64,000 nt of DNA from JB111 sp049856295 (GTDB taxonomy: Bacteria; Actinomycetota; Actinomycetes; Actinomycetales; Actinomycetaceae), in the NCBI RefSeq assembly GCF_049856295.1, contig NZ_JBNDMZ010000003.1:1-64000 (forward strand), read 5' to 3'. Shown piece after piece: positions 23,950-32,506 of the stretch. The translations under genes were made by a program, and so were the position numbers. The notes beneath the pieces are model-generated. The model did no database searches. It had not been told where the DNA came from and saw only the letters and a list, made by a program, of their open reading frames with translations. Each line of letters starts with the position of its first letter. Within the stretch, counting starts at the first letter, position 1.

Positions 23950-25830
23950 GTGCTGACCATGCCCATCGACCACCCCGGGACGCCGCCGCTGACCTCCGCG
24001 AACGCGCTCCTGCTGTGGCTCGCACGCAGGCAGCGGCTCACCCTCGTGATCGCGGTCCTGTTCGGCGTGGCACGCAACCTCTCGACGGCGGCGATCCCGC
24101 TCGTGCTCGGCCGCGCGCTGGACGCCGGGCTCACCGACGGCCTCTCGGCGGCGACCTGGTGGGGCGCGGGAGCGGTCCTGCTCGTCGGCGTCGCCGCGAC
24201 CCTCACCTCCGCCTACGGGCACCTGTTCGAGACCCTCGCGTGGGTCTACGGCACGTTCCACACGGGGCGTCTCGTCGGCCACCACGTCACGCGGATCGGC
24301 CCGAACGTCACGCGCCGTGCCGCGACCGGCGAGGTGGTCGCGACCATCACGAACGACACGTTCCACATCGGCAACGTCTTCGAGATGGCCCAGCGGTTCG
24401 TCGGTTCCCTCGCGGGCGTCCTGTTCGTGGCGCTGGTGCTCCTGCGGTCCTCGGTCGTGCTCGGCGTCGTCGTGCTCGTCGGCATGCCGCTCGTCTCGGT
24501 GCTCGTCGCGCTGCTCGTCCGCCCGCTCCAGACCCGGCAGCGCGTCCAGCGCGAGGCCCAGGGCCGCCTCGGCGCTCTCGCGACCGACACGGTGGCGGGC
24601 CTGCGGGTCCTGCGCGGCATCGGCGGCGAGGACGTCTTCACCGACCGGTACGCCACCCGCTCCCAGGAGGTGCGGGCGGCCGGGGTCTCGGTGGCGACGA
24701 TCGCCGCCTCGATGCGCGGTCTCCAGGTCCTCCTGCCGGGCCTGTTCGTCGCGTTCGTCGTCTGGTTCGGCGCGCACCTCGCGCTGTCCGGCGAGATGTC
24801 GCCGGGCGACCTCGTGGCCCTGTTCGGCTACACCACCTACCTGGCGGCCCCGCTCCAGGCGTTCACCCAGTTCATCCAGCTCCTCGTCCGCGCGCGGGTG
24901 GGCGCCGACAAGGTCATCCGGGTCGTCGGTACGGGGCCGTCGGCCGGCACCCTCGCCGAGTCGGAGGCCGCGGACGAGCGCCCGTGGCCCGCGCCGGCGA
25001 CCACGGGGGCGCGCCTCGTGGACCCGACGTCGGGCTTCGTCGCCGAGGCGGGCACGTTCGTCGCCGTCGTGTCCGACCCGCCCGAGGACGCGAACGCGCT
25101 CGCCGCGCGCCTCGGCCGGCTGCTCGACCCGGAGCGGTCCGACCTCGGTCTCGTCGACCCCGCGCTGGTCCCGGACGCGAGCGAGCCCCTGCCCGGACCC
25201 GACCGGCCCGACGCCGACCGGCCAGGCACCGACCGCTCCCCCGCCACCCTCGACGGCACGCCGGTCGACCGGCTGCCGGTGGCCGAGGTGCGCGAGCGCG
25301 TCGTCGTCGCCGGTTCGACCCCCGAGCTGTTCGCCGGCACGCTGCGCGAGACGCTCGACGTCCGCGACCGGGGCGACGACGACGAGCTGCTCGGCGCCCT
25401 CGCCGCCGCCGACGCCCAGGACGTCCTCGACTCCGTCGGCGGCACGCTCGACGGCGAGATCGCCGAGAAGGGCCGTTCCCTGTCCGGCGGCCAGCGCCAG
25501 CGCGTGGCCCTGGCGCGCGCCCTGCTGACCGAGGCACCGGCGCTCGTCCTCGTCGAGCCCACCTCGGCGGTCGACGCCCACACCGAGGCGCGGATCTCCG
25601 CCACCCTCGCCGCCCGGCGGGCCGGACGCACCACCGTGGTGGTCACCACCTCGCCGCTCGTGCTCGAGCACGCCGACTCCGTCGCGTTCCTCGACGGCGG
25701 CCGGGTCACCGCGCACGCCCCGCACACCGAGCTGGCCCGCCGGGCGCACGAGGGCGACCCCGCGGCCCGCCGCTACCGGTCCGTCGTCACGCGGACCACG
25801 GCCGACGACGAGCAGGAGGCCGTGCGATGA
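23950..25830 (+). CDS. ABC exporter half-transporter with degenerate ATP site
   Basis: 626 residues: a six-helix exporter membrane domain (about 20-320) and a nucleotide-binding domain (about 355-610). The domain is strongly altered. The Walker A region near residue 370 reads VAVVSDPPEDANALAARL with no GxGKS/T. The Q-loop Gln is missing (VVVAGSTPELF). Walker B reads LVLVEPTSAVD, with Val in place of Asp. The switch His is replaced (VVVTTSPLVL). The signature LSGGQRQRVALARAL (about residue 510) is perfect. A Pro/Asp-rich insertion sits between Walker A and the Q-loop. It probably pairs with the next gene, which it overlaps (ATGA), as the non-hydrolysing half. Confidence 0.88.
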   Translation: MLTMPIDHPGTPPLTSANALLLWLARRQRLTLVIAVLFGVARNLSTAAIPLVLGRALDAGLTDGLSAATWWGAGAVLLVGVAATLTSAYGHLFETLAWVYGTFHTGRLVGHHVTRIGPNVTRRAATGEVVATITNDTFHIGNVFEMAQRFVGSLAGVLFVALVLLRSSVVLGVVVLVGMPLVSVLVALLVRPLQTRQRVQREAQGRLGALATDTVAGLRVLRGIGGEDVFTDRYATRSQEVRAAGVSVATIAASMRGLQVLLPGLFVAFVVWFGAHLALSGEMSPGDLVALFGYTTYLAAPLQAFTQFIQLLVRARVGADKVIRVVGTGPSAGTLAESEAADERPWPAPATTGARLVDPTSGFVAEAGTFVAVVSDPPEDANALAARLGRLLDPERSDLGLVDPALVPDASEPLPGPDRPDADRPGTDRSPATLDGTPVDRLPVAEVRERVVVAGSTPELFAGTLRETLDVRDRGDDDELLGALAAADAQDVLDSVGGTLDGEIAEKGRSLSGGQRQRVALARALLTEAPALVLVEPTSAVDAHTEARISATLAARRAGRTTVVVTTSPLVLEHADSVAFLDGGRVTAHAPHTELARRAHEGDPAARRYRSVVTRTTADDEQEAVR

Positions 25831-27560
25831 GGCTGCCCGTCGCGGACACGCGCACGACCACCCGGCAGGGGCTCGCGTTCCTCAAGGGACACGCCGGCCA
25901 GCTCGCCGTCGTCGTCCTCGTCCAGTCGCTCGCGGCCGTCGCCGCCCTGGCGATGCCGTGGCTCCTCGGCCGGCTCGTCGACTCGGTCGCCACCGGGACG
26001 ACGGCCGCCGAGGTGGACCGGACCGCGCTCTGGCTGGTCGCGGCCGTGGTCGCGCAGACCCTGCTCGCGGCCTGGGCCCACCGGGCCTCCCTCGTGCTGG
26101 GCGAGCAGCTGTTCGCCGAGCTGCGCGAGGACTTCCTCCGCACGGTCACCCACCTGCCGCTGTCGACCGTCGAGCGCGCCGGGACCGGCGACCTGCTCGG
26201 CCGCACGACGAACGACATCGACCGCGTGCAGTGGGTGCTGCGCTTCGGCATCCCTGCACTCCTCGTCGGCGCCACGACGGTCGCCCTCACCTACGGCGCC
26301 GCGTTCCTCGTCGACTGGCAGGTGGCGATCGGGCTGCTCGTCGGGCTGCCCCTGCTGTGGTGGAGCGCCCGCCGATACCTGCGCAAGGCCATGCCCGCCT
26401 ACCTCGCGGACTCCGCCGCCTTCGCGGACATCAACGGCGTCGTCACCGAGAACGTCGAGCAGGCCGGCACGGTCGACGCCCTGAGCCTGGGGCGGCAGCG
26501 CCGGCGCCGCTCGGACGGCGCGATGGCCGACGCGTGGCACTGGGAGGTCGTGACGATCTGGCTGCGCGTGCACCTGTTCCGCAGCCTCGAGCTCAGCTTC
26601 GTCCTCCCGCTGGGCGCCGTCGTCGTGTGGGGCGCGTTCCTCATCGAGAACGACCTCGCGTCGATCGGCGCGGTCACCACGGTGGCGCTCTACGCGATGC
26701 AGGTGCGGGCGCCGTTCACCGAGCTCCTCATGTGGATCGACGAGCTCCAGGTGGCCGCGGCCTCCCTCGCCCGGATCTTCGGGATCTCCCTCGTCGAGCC
26801 CGACCGCACCGCCCGTGACGAGCGGCCGCGCGGCGCCGAGCTCACCGCCCGCGGCGTGCGGTACGCCTACGTCGAGGGCAAGGACGTCCTGCACGGGATC
26901 GACCTCGACCTGCGCCCCGGCGAGCGCCTCGCGATCGTCGGCCCGTCGGGGGCCGGCAAGTCGACCTTCGGCCGCATGCTCGCCGGCATCCACCCGCCCA
27001 CCGGCGGCTCCGTCACGGTCGGTGGCGTGCGCCTCGTCGACCTGCCCGAGGAGGAGCTGCGCCGCCAGGTCGCCCTCGTCACGCAGGAGCACCACGTGTT
27101 CGTCGGGACGCTCGCGGACAACCTGCGCCTTGCGGACGCGGGTGTCGACGACGCCGGGATGCGCCGGGCGCTCGACGCCGTCGACGCGCTCGACTGGGTC
27201 GACCGCCTCGAGGACGGCCTGCAGACCGAGGTCGGCTCCGGCTCGCTCGAGCTGACGCCGGCGCAGGCGCAGCAGCTCGCGCTCGCGCGGCTCGTCCTGC
27301 TCGACCCGCACACGCTCGTCCTCGACGAGGCGACCTCGCTGCTCGACCCGCGCGCCGCCCGGCACCTCGAGCGGTCGCTGTCGAACGTGCTCGCCGGACG
27401 CACGGTGGTCGCGATCGCGCACCGCCTGCACACGGCGCACGACGCCGACCGGGTCGCCGTCGTCGAGGGCGGGCGGATCGTCGAGCTCGGCTCGCACGAC
27501 GAGCTGGTCGCCGCGGGCGGCGAGTACGCGGCCCTGTGGGCGAGCTGGCAGCAGGACTGA
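25827..27560 (+). CDS. ABC exporter half-transporter with intact Walker motifs
   Basis: 577 residues: six-helix exporter membrane domain (about 20-310) and a nucleotide-binding domain. Walker A is perfect (VGPSGAGKSTFGRML, about residue 375), the Q-loop is TQEHHVF, Walker B is TLVLDEATSLLD and the switch His is in AIAHRLHTAHDAD. The signature motif, however, is ELTPAQAQQ instead of LSGGQ (about residue 475). Combined with the upstream subunit, one composite ATP site is fully canonical and the other is degenerate on both sides. AGGAGG lies seven bases before the ATG. The substrate is unknown; multidrug or peptide export is the usual role of such pairs. Confidence 0.92.
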   Translation: MRLPVADTRTTTRQGLAFLKGHAGQLAVVVLVQSLAAVAALAMPWLLGRLVDSVATGTTAAEVDRTALWLVAAVVAQTLLAAWAHRASLVLGEQLFAELREDFLRTVTHLPLSTVERAGTGDLLGRTTNDIDRVQWVLRFGIPALLVGATTVALTYGAAFLVDWQVAIGLLVGLPLLWWSARRYLRKAMPAYLADSAAFADINGVVTENVEQAGTVDALSLGRQRRRRSDGAMADAWHWEVVTIWLRVHLFRSLELSFVLPLGAVVVWGAFLIENDLASIGAVTTVALYAMQVRAPFTELLMWIDELQVAAASLARIFGISLVEPDRTARDERPRGAELTARGVRYAYVEGKDVLHGIDLDLRPGERLAIVGPSGAGKSTFGRMLAGIHPPTGGSVTVGGVRLVDLPEEELRRQVALVTQEHHVFVGTLADNLRLADAGVDDAGMRRALDAVDALDWVDRLEDGLQTEVGSGSLELTPAQAQQLALARLVLLDPHTLVLDEATSLLDPRAARHLERSLSNVLAGRTVVAIAHRLHTAHDADRVAVVEGGRIVELGSHDELVAAGGEYAALWASWQQD

Positions 27561-27635
27561 GCAGGAGCCGTCCCGGGAGGCGCATCGTCCGGCGCGCCTG
27601 GCGTCGGCGCGTCACCTGACATCGGCGTTTCACCC

Positions 27636-27661
27636 GGCGCCGGCGCGACCGACGGCGCCGG
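27636..27661. terminator. Possible hairpin between the ABC exporter and SURF1 genes
   Basis: Two copies of the self-complementary CGGCGCCG flank about ten bases in the convergent intergenic gap. Weak evidence. Confidence 0.25.
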
Positions 27662-27690
27662 AGCGGTCACCGCCCGGGCGGCGGGGAGGA

Positions 27691-28848
27691 CTACTCGGAC
27701 CGGTCGGCGTCGGCGTCGGCGTCGCGACGATCGGGGTCCCGGCCGCCACCCGCGAGCAGCAGCTCCTCGTCGCGGCGGTCGAGGGCGTCGTCGCGGACGA
27801 GGCGCCACCACAGCCACAGGGCGAAGCCCCCGAACACGAGCCACTCGATCGCGTACATGAGGTTCTGCAGGTTGAGGCCGGTCTCGACAGCGATCGTGGG
27901 GTCGGGCGCCTGTTCGAGAGCGCCCTCGAGCGGGACCCACTGCTCGCCGTCGTGGGCACCCTGGACGAGGTAGCCGGAGAACGTCGGCCCGCCCCACGTG
28001 CCGGCGAAGCCGGCGGTGGAGATCGACAGGGCGGTCCCGGGCGCGGTCTCGCCGTCGCGCTGCGCCTCGGAGTTCGACAGGTGCCCGGTGACGGCGACCT
28101 CGCCGTCCGGGAGCTCGAGGGCCGCCGGGGCGGCGACGCTCGCGCCGGCGTCGGTCACCTCGACGTCGGACTCCGGCAGCCAGCCGCGCAGGACCGGGAT
28201 CATGGCACCCGAGTCAGGTCCCTCGGTCACGCGCAGGGCGGCGACGACGAGGACCGCTGGCTCGCCCTCGACGGCCCGGTCGACGACGAGGACCTGGTTC
28301 TCTCGCTCCCACTCGCCCGTCACCGTGACGCCGGTGGCGTAGACGTCCATGGAGAAGCTCGACTGGGCGGGCAGCACGTCGTCGAGCGGGACCGGGTCGG
28401 CCTCGAGGGTGGCCTCGTGCGCGGCGATCGCTCGGTCCGCCCCACGCAGGGAGGCGCGGTCGAGCTGCCAGGCGGCGAGCTGGACGCACACGACGGCGGC
28501 CGCGATGAGCAGGACGAGGAGCCCGATCATCCGCGGGGAGATCGCGGAGCGCCACAGCTCGCCCGCCGAGACGCGCGGCCGTCGCGGTCCCTTGCGCCTG
28601 CCCTTCCGCGCCGCGGCGTCGGCCCTGGCCTCAGCGGCAGCGGCCGCGTCGGCGGCGATGGCGGCCGGATCGCGCCAGGGATCGAGCCCACGCACGCGGT
28701 CCGTCCCCGGGTCGAGCCCCGTCGAGGTGACGTCGTCCGCGGAGGTTCGTGCCGCCGTCGCGCTCGCGCCCTCGTCTGCGACGGCGAGCCCCCCGCGCCC
28801 GGCGTCGCCCACCGGCTCGCCGTGGGGTCGTTCGGCCGAGGGGTCCAT
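27691..28848 (-). CDS. SURF1 family cytochrome oxidase assembly protein
   Basis: 385 residues. A long polar N-terminus (about 1-95, Ala/Asp/Arg-rich) precedes the first membrane helix (MIGLLVLLIAAAVVCVQLAAWQLDRA). A periplasmic domain with IPVLRGWLP follows. The second helix, with the SURF1 hallmark NLQNLMYAIEWLVFGGFALWLWWR, is near residue 335, and there is an acidic tail. SURF1 proteins help insert heme a into cytochrome c oxidase; no oxidase gene lies in this window. The ATG follows TACCCT by six bases. The gene is divergent from pta. Confidence 0.88.
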   Translation of the reverse strand: MDPSAERPHGEPVGDAGRGGLAVADEGASATAARTSADDVTSTGLDPGTDRVRGLDPWRDPAAIAADAAAAAEARADAAARKGRRKGPRRPRVSAGELWRSAISPRMIGLLVLLIAAAVVCVQLAAWQLDRASLRGADRAIAAHEATLEADPVPLDDVLPAQSSFSMDVYATGVTVTGEWERENQVLVVDRAVEGEPAVLVVAALRVTEGPDSGAMIPVLRGWLPESDVEVTDAGASVAAPAALELPDGEVAVTGHLSNSEAQRDGETAPGTALSISTAGFAGTWGGPTFSGYLVQGAHDGEQWVPLEGALEQAPDPTIAVETGLNLQNLMYAIEWLVFGGFALWLWWRLVRDDALDRRDEELLLAGGGRDPDRRDADADADRSE

Positions 28849-28854
28849 CGTCCC

Positions 28855-28860
28855 AGGGTA
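28855..28860 (-). promoter_or_regulatory. -10-like element of the SURF1 gene
   Basis: TACCCT on the minus strand, six bases before the ATG. Confidence 0.45.
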
Positions 28861-28985
28861 GGCGAGCGCCCACGGTGTTGACTGGTCCGGGCTCTGCGTG
28901 GCCCGCCACTCCCGTGCCGCACGCGCGCCGCCGATCTGGAAGCATCGACCTCGCGAGCCACCACCTCCCGATAGGAGCCCTGAGC

Positions 28986-31058
28986 ATGACCCAGAGCCTG
29001 TACATCGCCTCGATCGAGGGGTTCACGGGGAAGTCGCTGGTCGCGCTCGGGGTGGTCGACCAGCTGGCACGGCGCGCGTCCCGGGTCGGCGTCTTCCGAC
29101 CGCTCGTGGAGTCCCGCGAGAAGCGCGACTCCGTCCTCGAGCTGCTCCTCGAGCACGACGCGGTCGACCTCGACTTCGACGAGTGCCTGGGCGTCACCTA
29201 CGACGAGTGGTTCGAGGACGAGGACGCGGCCCTGACGAGGATCGTCGAGCGGTACCGGGCGGTGGCGCGGCAGACCGACGTCGTCGTCGTGGTCGGTTCG
29301 GACTACACGGACGTGACGACGCCGACGGAGCTCGCCTCGAACGCGCGGATCGCGGCGAACCTCGGCGCGCCGGTGCTGCTCGTGGTGCTCGGCCTCGGGC
29401 GCAGCATCGACGAGATCCGGCAGGTCGTGGCCGTCGGGCAGCACGAGATCGCCCAGGGGCACGCAACGACGGTGGGGGTGGTCGTCAACCGGTGCGAGTC
29501 CGACCGGCTCGACGAGGTGCGGGCGGCCTTCGCGGACGACGAGCTCGAGACCGGCGTGCTGCCCGAGCTCCCCGTGCTCTCCGCCCCGACGGTCGACGAG
29601 GTGCGCGAGGCCCTCGGCGGGCGGCTCTACATGGGTGAGCCCGACCTGCTCGCCCGCGAGGCCGAGCACATCCTCGTCACCGGGATGAACGCCGAGCACA
29701 TCATCGAGCGGCTGCGCGAGGGCACGCTCGTCATCGCGCCCGCCGACCGGGTCGACGCGGTCCTCGCCGTCATCGCCTCCCACGCCGCGGACGGGTTCCC
29801 CTCGCTGTCCGGCCTCGTCCTCAACGGAGGCCACCTGCCGAGCGAGCAGGTGCGCCAGCTGATGTCGGGGCTCGTCGACCGCCTGCCCGTCATCACGACC
29901 GAGGACGACACGTTCGAGACGGCGCTCAAGGTCTCGGGCACGCGGGGCGTGCTCTCCCGCAACACCCAGCGCAAGCTCGACCTCGCGCTCGGCGTGGTCG
30001 AGCAGCACCTCGACTCCGAGAAGCTCCTCGCCCTCATCGACGTTCCCACCAGCGAGGTGGTCACCCCGCTGATGTTCGAGGCCACCTTGCTCGACCGCGC
30101 CCGCTCCGACCGGCAGCACATCGTGCTCCCCGAGGGCGACGACGACCGGATCCTGCGCGCGGCCTCGACCGTCCTGTCCCGGCAGGTCGCGGACCTGACG
30201 ATCCTCGGCAAGGAGTCGGAGGTGCGGGCGAGGGCCGCCGAGCTCGGCCTCGACATCGACGCCGCGCGCGTCATCGACCCCGCCACCTCGGAGCACGTGG
30301 AGGAGTTCGCGGCCGAGTACACGCGACTGCGCGAGCACAAGGGCATGACGCTCGAGCGGGCGCGCGAGGTCATCACGGACGTCTCCTACTTCGGCACCCT
30401 CATGGTCCACCTCGGGCTCGCCGGCGGCATGGTCTCCGGCGCGGCCCACACCACGGCGCACACGATCAAGCCGTCGTTCGAGATCATCAAGACCCGTCCC
30501 GGGGTCTCGATCGTCAGCTCGGTGTTCCTCATGTGCCTGGCGGACCGCGTACTCGTCTACGGCGACTGCGCCGTCAACCCCGACCCGAACGCCGACCAGC
30601 TCGCGGACATCGCGATCAGCTCGGCGCAGACCGCCGCACAGTTCGGGGTCGAGCCGCGGATCGCCATGCTCTCCTACTCGACCGGGACGTCCGGCGCGGG
30701 CGCCGAGGTGGAGAAGGTGCGCGCCGCCACGGAGGCCGTCCGCGAGCGGGCGGCCGAGCTGAGCGTCGAGGGACCCATCCAGTACGACGCCGCCGTCGAT
30801 GCCTCCGTCGCCTCGAAGAAGCTGCCCGGCAGCGAGGTCGCCGGCCGCGCCACGGTGTTCATCTTCCCGGACCTCAACACGGGCAACAACACCTACAAGG
30901 CCGTCCAACGATCTGCCGGTGCTGTCGCCGTCGGCCCGGTCCTCCAGGGCCTCAACAAGCCGGTCAACGACCTCTCACGCGGTGCGCTGGTCAGCGACAT
31001 CGTCAACACCGTCGCCATCACGGCCGTCCAGGCCCAGGCGCAGAAGGAGAACGCATGA
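28986..31058 (+). CDS. pta: Phosphate acetyltransferase (long form)
   Basis: 690 residues. It interconverts acetyl-CoA and acetyl phosphate. The protein has the long actinobacterial/enterobacterial layout. An N-terminal P-loop-like AAA_26 domain (YIASIEGFTGKSLVALGVVDQL) is followed by a DRTGG domain (about 220-330) and the catalytic PTA_PTB domain from about residue 370 (RQHIVLPEGDDDRIL, GMVSGAAHTTAHTIKP, SYSTGTSGAGAEVEKV, FPDLNTGNNTYKAVQR). AGGAG lies eight bases before the ATG. It overlaps ackA by four bases, forming the classic acetate-overflow operon. Confidence 0.97.
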   Translation: MTQSLYIASIEGFTGKSLVALGVVDQLARRASRVGVFRPLVESREKRDSVLELLLEHDAVDLDFDECLGVTYDEWFEDEDAALTRIVERYRAVARQTDVVVVVGSDYTDVTTPTELASNARIAANLGAPVLLVVLGLGRSIDEIRQVVAVGQHEIAQGHATTVGVVVNRCESDRLDEVRAAFADDELETGVLPELPVLSAPTVDEVREALGGRLYMGEPDLLAREAEHILVTGMNAEHIIERLREGTLVIAPADRVDAVLAVIASHAADGFPSLSGLVLNGGHLPSEQVRQLMSGLVDRLPVITTEDDTFETALKVSGTRGVLSRNTQRKLDLALGVVEQHLDSEKLLALIDVPTSEVVTPLMFEATLLDRARSDRQHIVLPEGDDDRILRAASTVLSRQVADLTILGKESEVRARAAELGLDIDAARVIDPATSEHVEEFAAEYTRLREHKGMTLERAREVITDVSYFGTLMVHLGLAGGMVSGAAHTTAHTIKPSFEIIKTRPGVSIVSSVFLMCLADRVLVYGDCAVNPDPNADQLADIAISSAQTAAQFGVEPRIAMLSYSTGTSGAGAEVEKVRAATEAVRERAAELSVEGPIQYDAAVDASVASKKLPGSEVAGRATVFIFPDLNTGNNTYKAVQRSAGAVAVGPVLQGLNKPVNDLSRGALVSDIVNTVAITAVQAQAQKENA

Positions 31059-32242
31059 GCGGCACCGTCCTCGTCGTCAACTCGGGCTCGTCGTCGATCA
31101 AGTACCAGCTGCTCGACCCGGACTCCGGCGACGTCGTCGCCTCCGGCCTGCTCGAGCGCATCGGCGAGCCGTCGGGCCACTTGCGGCACACCGTCGACGG
31201 CGAGAAGCACGAGCGCGACCTGCCGCAGGTCGACCACACGGCGGGGCTGTCGGCGGTCCTCGCGGCCTTCGACGAGCTCGGGCCGGCCCTCGCCGACGCC
31301 GGGATCCGAGCGGTCGGCCACCGGGTCGTGCAGGGCGGCGCCGAGTTCTCCGGCCCGGTCGCGCTCGACGACGACGCAGTCAGCCGGATCGACGCCCTGT
31401 CCCCGCTGGCGCCGCTGCACAACCCCGGGAACGTCGCCGGGATCCGCGTGGCGCGCGAGCTGCTGCCCGACGTCCCGCACGTGGCCGTCTTCGACACCGC
31501 GTTCTTCGCCGACCTGCCCGAGGCGGCGGCGACCTACGCGCTCGAGAAGGAGACCGCCAAGAAGTACGCGATCAAGCGGTACGGCGCGCACGGGACCTCG
31601 CACCAGTTCGTCTCCGACGCCGTCAGCACCATGCTCGGCCGCGACGACCTGCGCCAGATCGTCCTCCACCTGGGCAACGGGGCGTCGGCGTCGGCGGTCG
31701 TGGGCGGGCGCGCGGTCGACACCTCGATGGGGCTCACGCCGCTCGAGGGCCTCGTGATGGGCACGCGCACCGGCGACATGGACCCGGCGGTGGTCTTCCA
31801 CCTGCGCCGGGTCGGCGGGCTCGGGGTCGACGAGATCGACGACCTGCTCAACAAGCGGTCCGGCCTCAAGGGCCTGACCGGCCACAACGACATGCGTGAG
31901 GTCCGCGAGCTGGCCGGTGCCGGCGACGCCGACGCCCGCCTCGCGCTCGACGTGTACGGGCACCGGCTGCGGAAGTACGTCGGCTCCTACGCGGCCGTCA
32001 TGGGTGGGCTCGACGCGGTGACGTTCACCGCCGGCGTGGGCGAGAACGACGCGCTGATCCGCGCCGAGGTCCTCGCCCCCCTCGGCTTCCTCGGGATCGA
32101 GCTCGACGACGCCGCCAACACCGCGCGCTCGAGCGAGCCGCGCGTGATCAGCGCGCCGGGGTCGGCCGTCACCGTGCTCGTCGTGCCGACGAACGAGGAG
32201 CTGGCCATCGCGCGCCATACGATCGAGGTCAGCGGCGCCTGA
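31055..32242 (+). CDS. ackA: Acetate kinase
   Basis: 395 residues. It makes ATP and acetate from acetyl phosphate. ASKHA-fold motifs are visible: VLVVNSGSSSIKYQLLD (phosphate 1), HRVVQGG, FDTAFF, RYGAHGTSHQFVS (catalytic His region), HLGNGASASAVVGGRAVDTSMG (phosphate 2) and FTAGVGEND (adenosine). The ATG overlaps the pta stop (ATGA) with AAGGAGA upstream, so translation is coupled. It is followed by a repeat-rich convergent intergenic region before fumC. Confidence 0.97.
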   Translation: MSGTVLVVNSGSSSIKYQLLDPDSGDVVASGLLERIGEPSGHLRHTVDGEKHERDLPQVDHTAGLSAVLAAFDELGPALADAGIRAVGHRVVQGGAEFSGPVALDDDAVSRIDALSPLAPLHNPGNVAGIRVARELLPDVPHVAVFDTAFFADLPEAAATYALEKETAKKYAIKRYGAHGTSHQFVSDAVSTMLGRDDLRQIVLHLGNGASASAVVGGRAVDTSMGLTPLEGLVMGTRTGDMDPAVVFHLRRVGGLGVDEIDDLLNKRSGLKGLTGHNDMREVRELAGAGDADARLALDVYGHRLRKYVGSYAAVMGGLDAVTFTAGVGENDALIRAEVLAPLGFLGIELDDAANTARSSEPRVISAPGSAVTVLVVPTNEELAIARHTIEVSGA

Positions 32243-32272
32243 GGATCGTCGTCGTCGGGCCCGGTCTCCGTC

Positions 32273-32354
32273 GTCGAGATCGCGGTTGGGGCCCGTCGAG
32301 ATTGCGGTTGGGGCCCGTCGAGATTGCGGTTGGGGCCCGCCGAGATTGCGGTTC
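32273..32354. repeat. Array of 22-bp direct repeats between ackA and fumC
   Basis: Three full units (32273-32294, 32295-32316, 32317-32338) of about GTCGAGATTGCGGTTGGGGC plus two C's, and a partial fourth unit to 32354. The units differ by single bases. The core is the reverse complement of the copies at 1219-1254. The array is non-coding and lies just after the ackA stop. Confidence 0.85.
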
Positions 32355-32399
32355 GTCGTCGGGCCTGAGGATCGTCGTCGGGCCTGAGGTTCGACAGTG

Positions 32400-32441
32400 G
32401 TCGAGAGTGTGGCTCAGAGATCTCTGAACCGCACTCTCGAC
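32400..32441. repeat. 42-bp near-perfect palindrome in the ackA/fumC gap
   Basis: Two 21-base arms pair with only two mismatches and a perfect 12-bp centre, CAGAGATCTCTG. The right arm ends CTGAACCGCACTCTCGAC, which recurs at 1186-1203 beside the IS30 element. It could act as a bidirectional terminator for ackA and fumC, or be a mobile or structural repeat. Confidence 0.8.
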
Positions 32442-32506
32442 CAAGGCACCACGAGCGACTCCCGACGACGACGAACACCCGGCGACCACCAACCGCCGAC
32501 CGCCGC

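Noticed and set aside
23950..25830. Treating the first ABC gene as a pseudogene because Walker A is missing
   Set aside because: The frame is intact, the signature motif is perfect, and the losses match the degenerate signature of its partner, which fits a working asymmetric dimer.
28878..28906. A TTGACT -35 with a matching -10 for pta
   Set aside because: TTGACT is present at 28878-28883, but I find no acceptable -10 at 16 to 18 bases, so I do not call a promoter.
28527..30908. 793-codon minus-strand frame opposite pta
   Set aside because: Antisense to a complete phosphate acetyltransferase; composition is typical of a shadow frame.
32273..32354. CRISPR array
   Set aside because: The 22-bp units are directly adjacent with no unique spacers and no cas genes are near.
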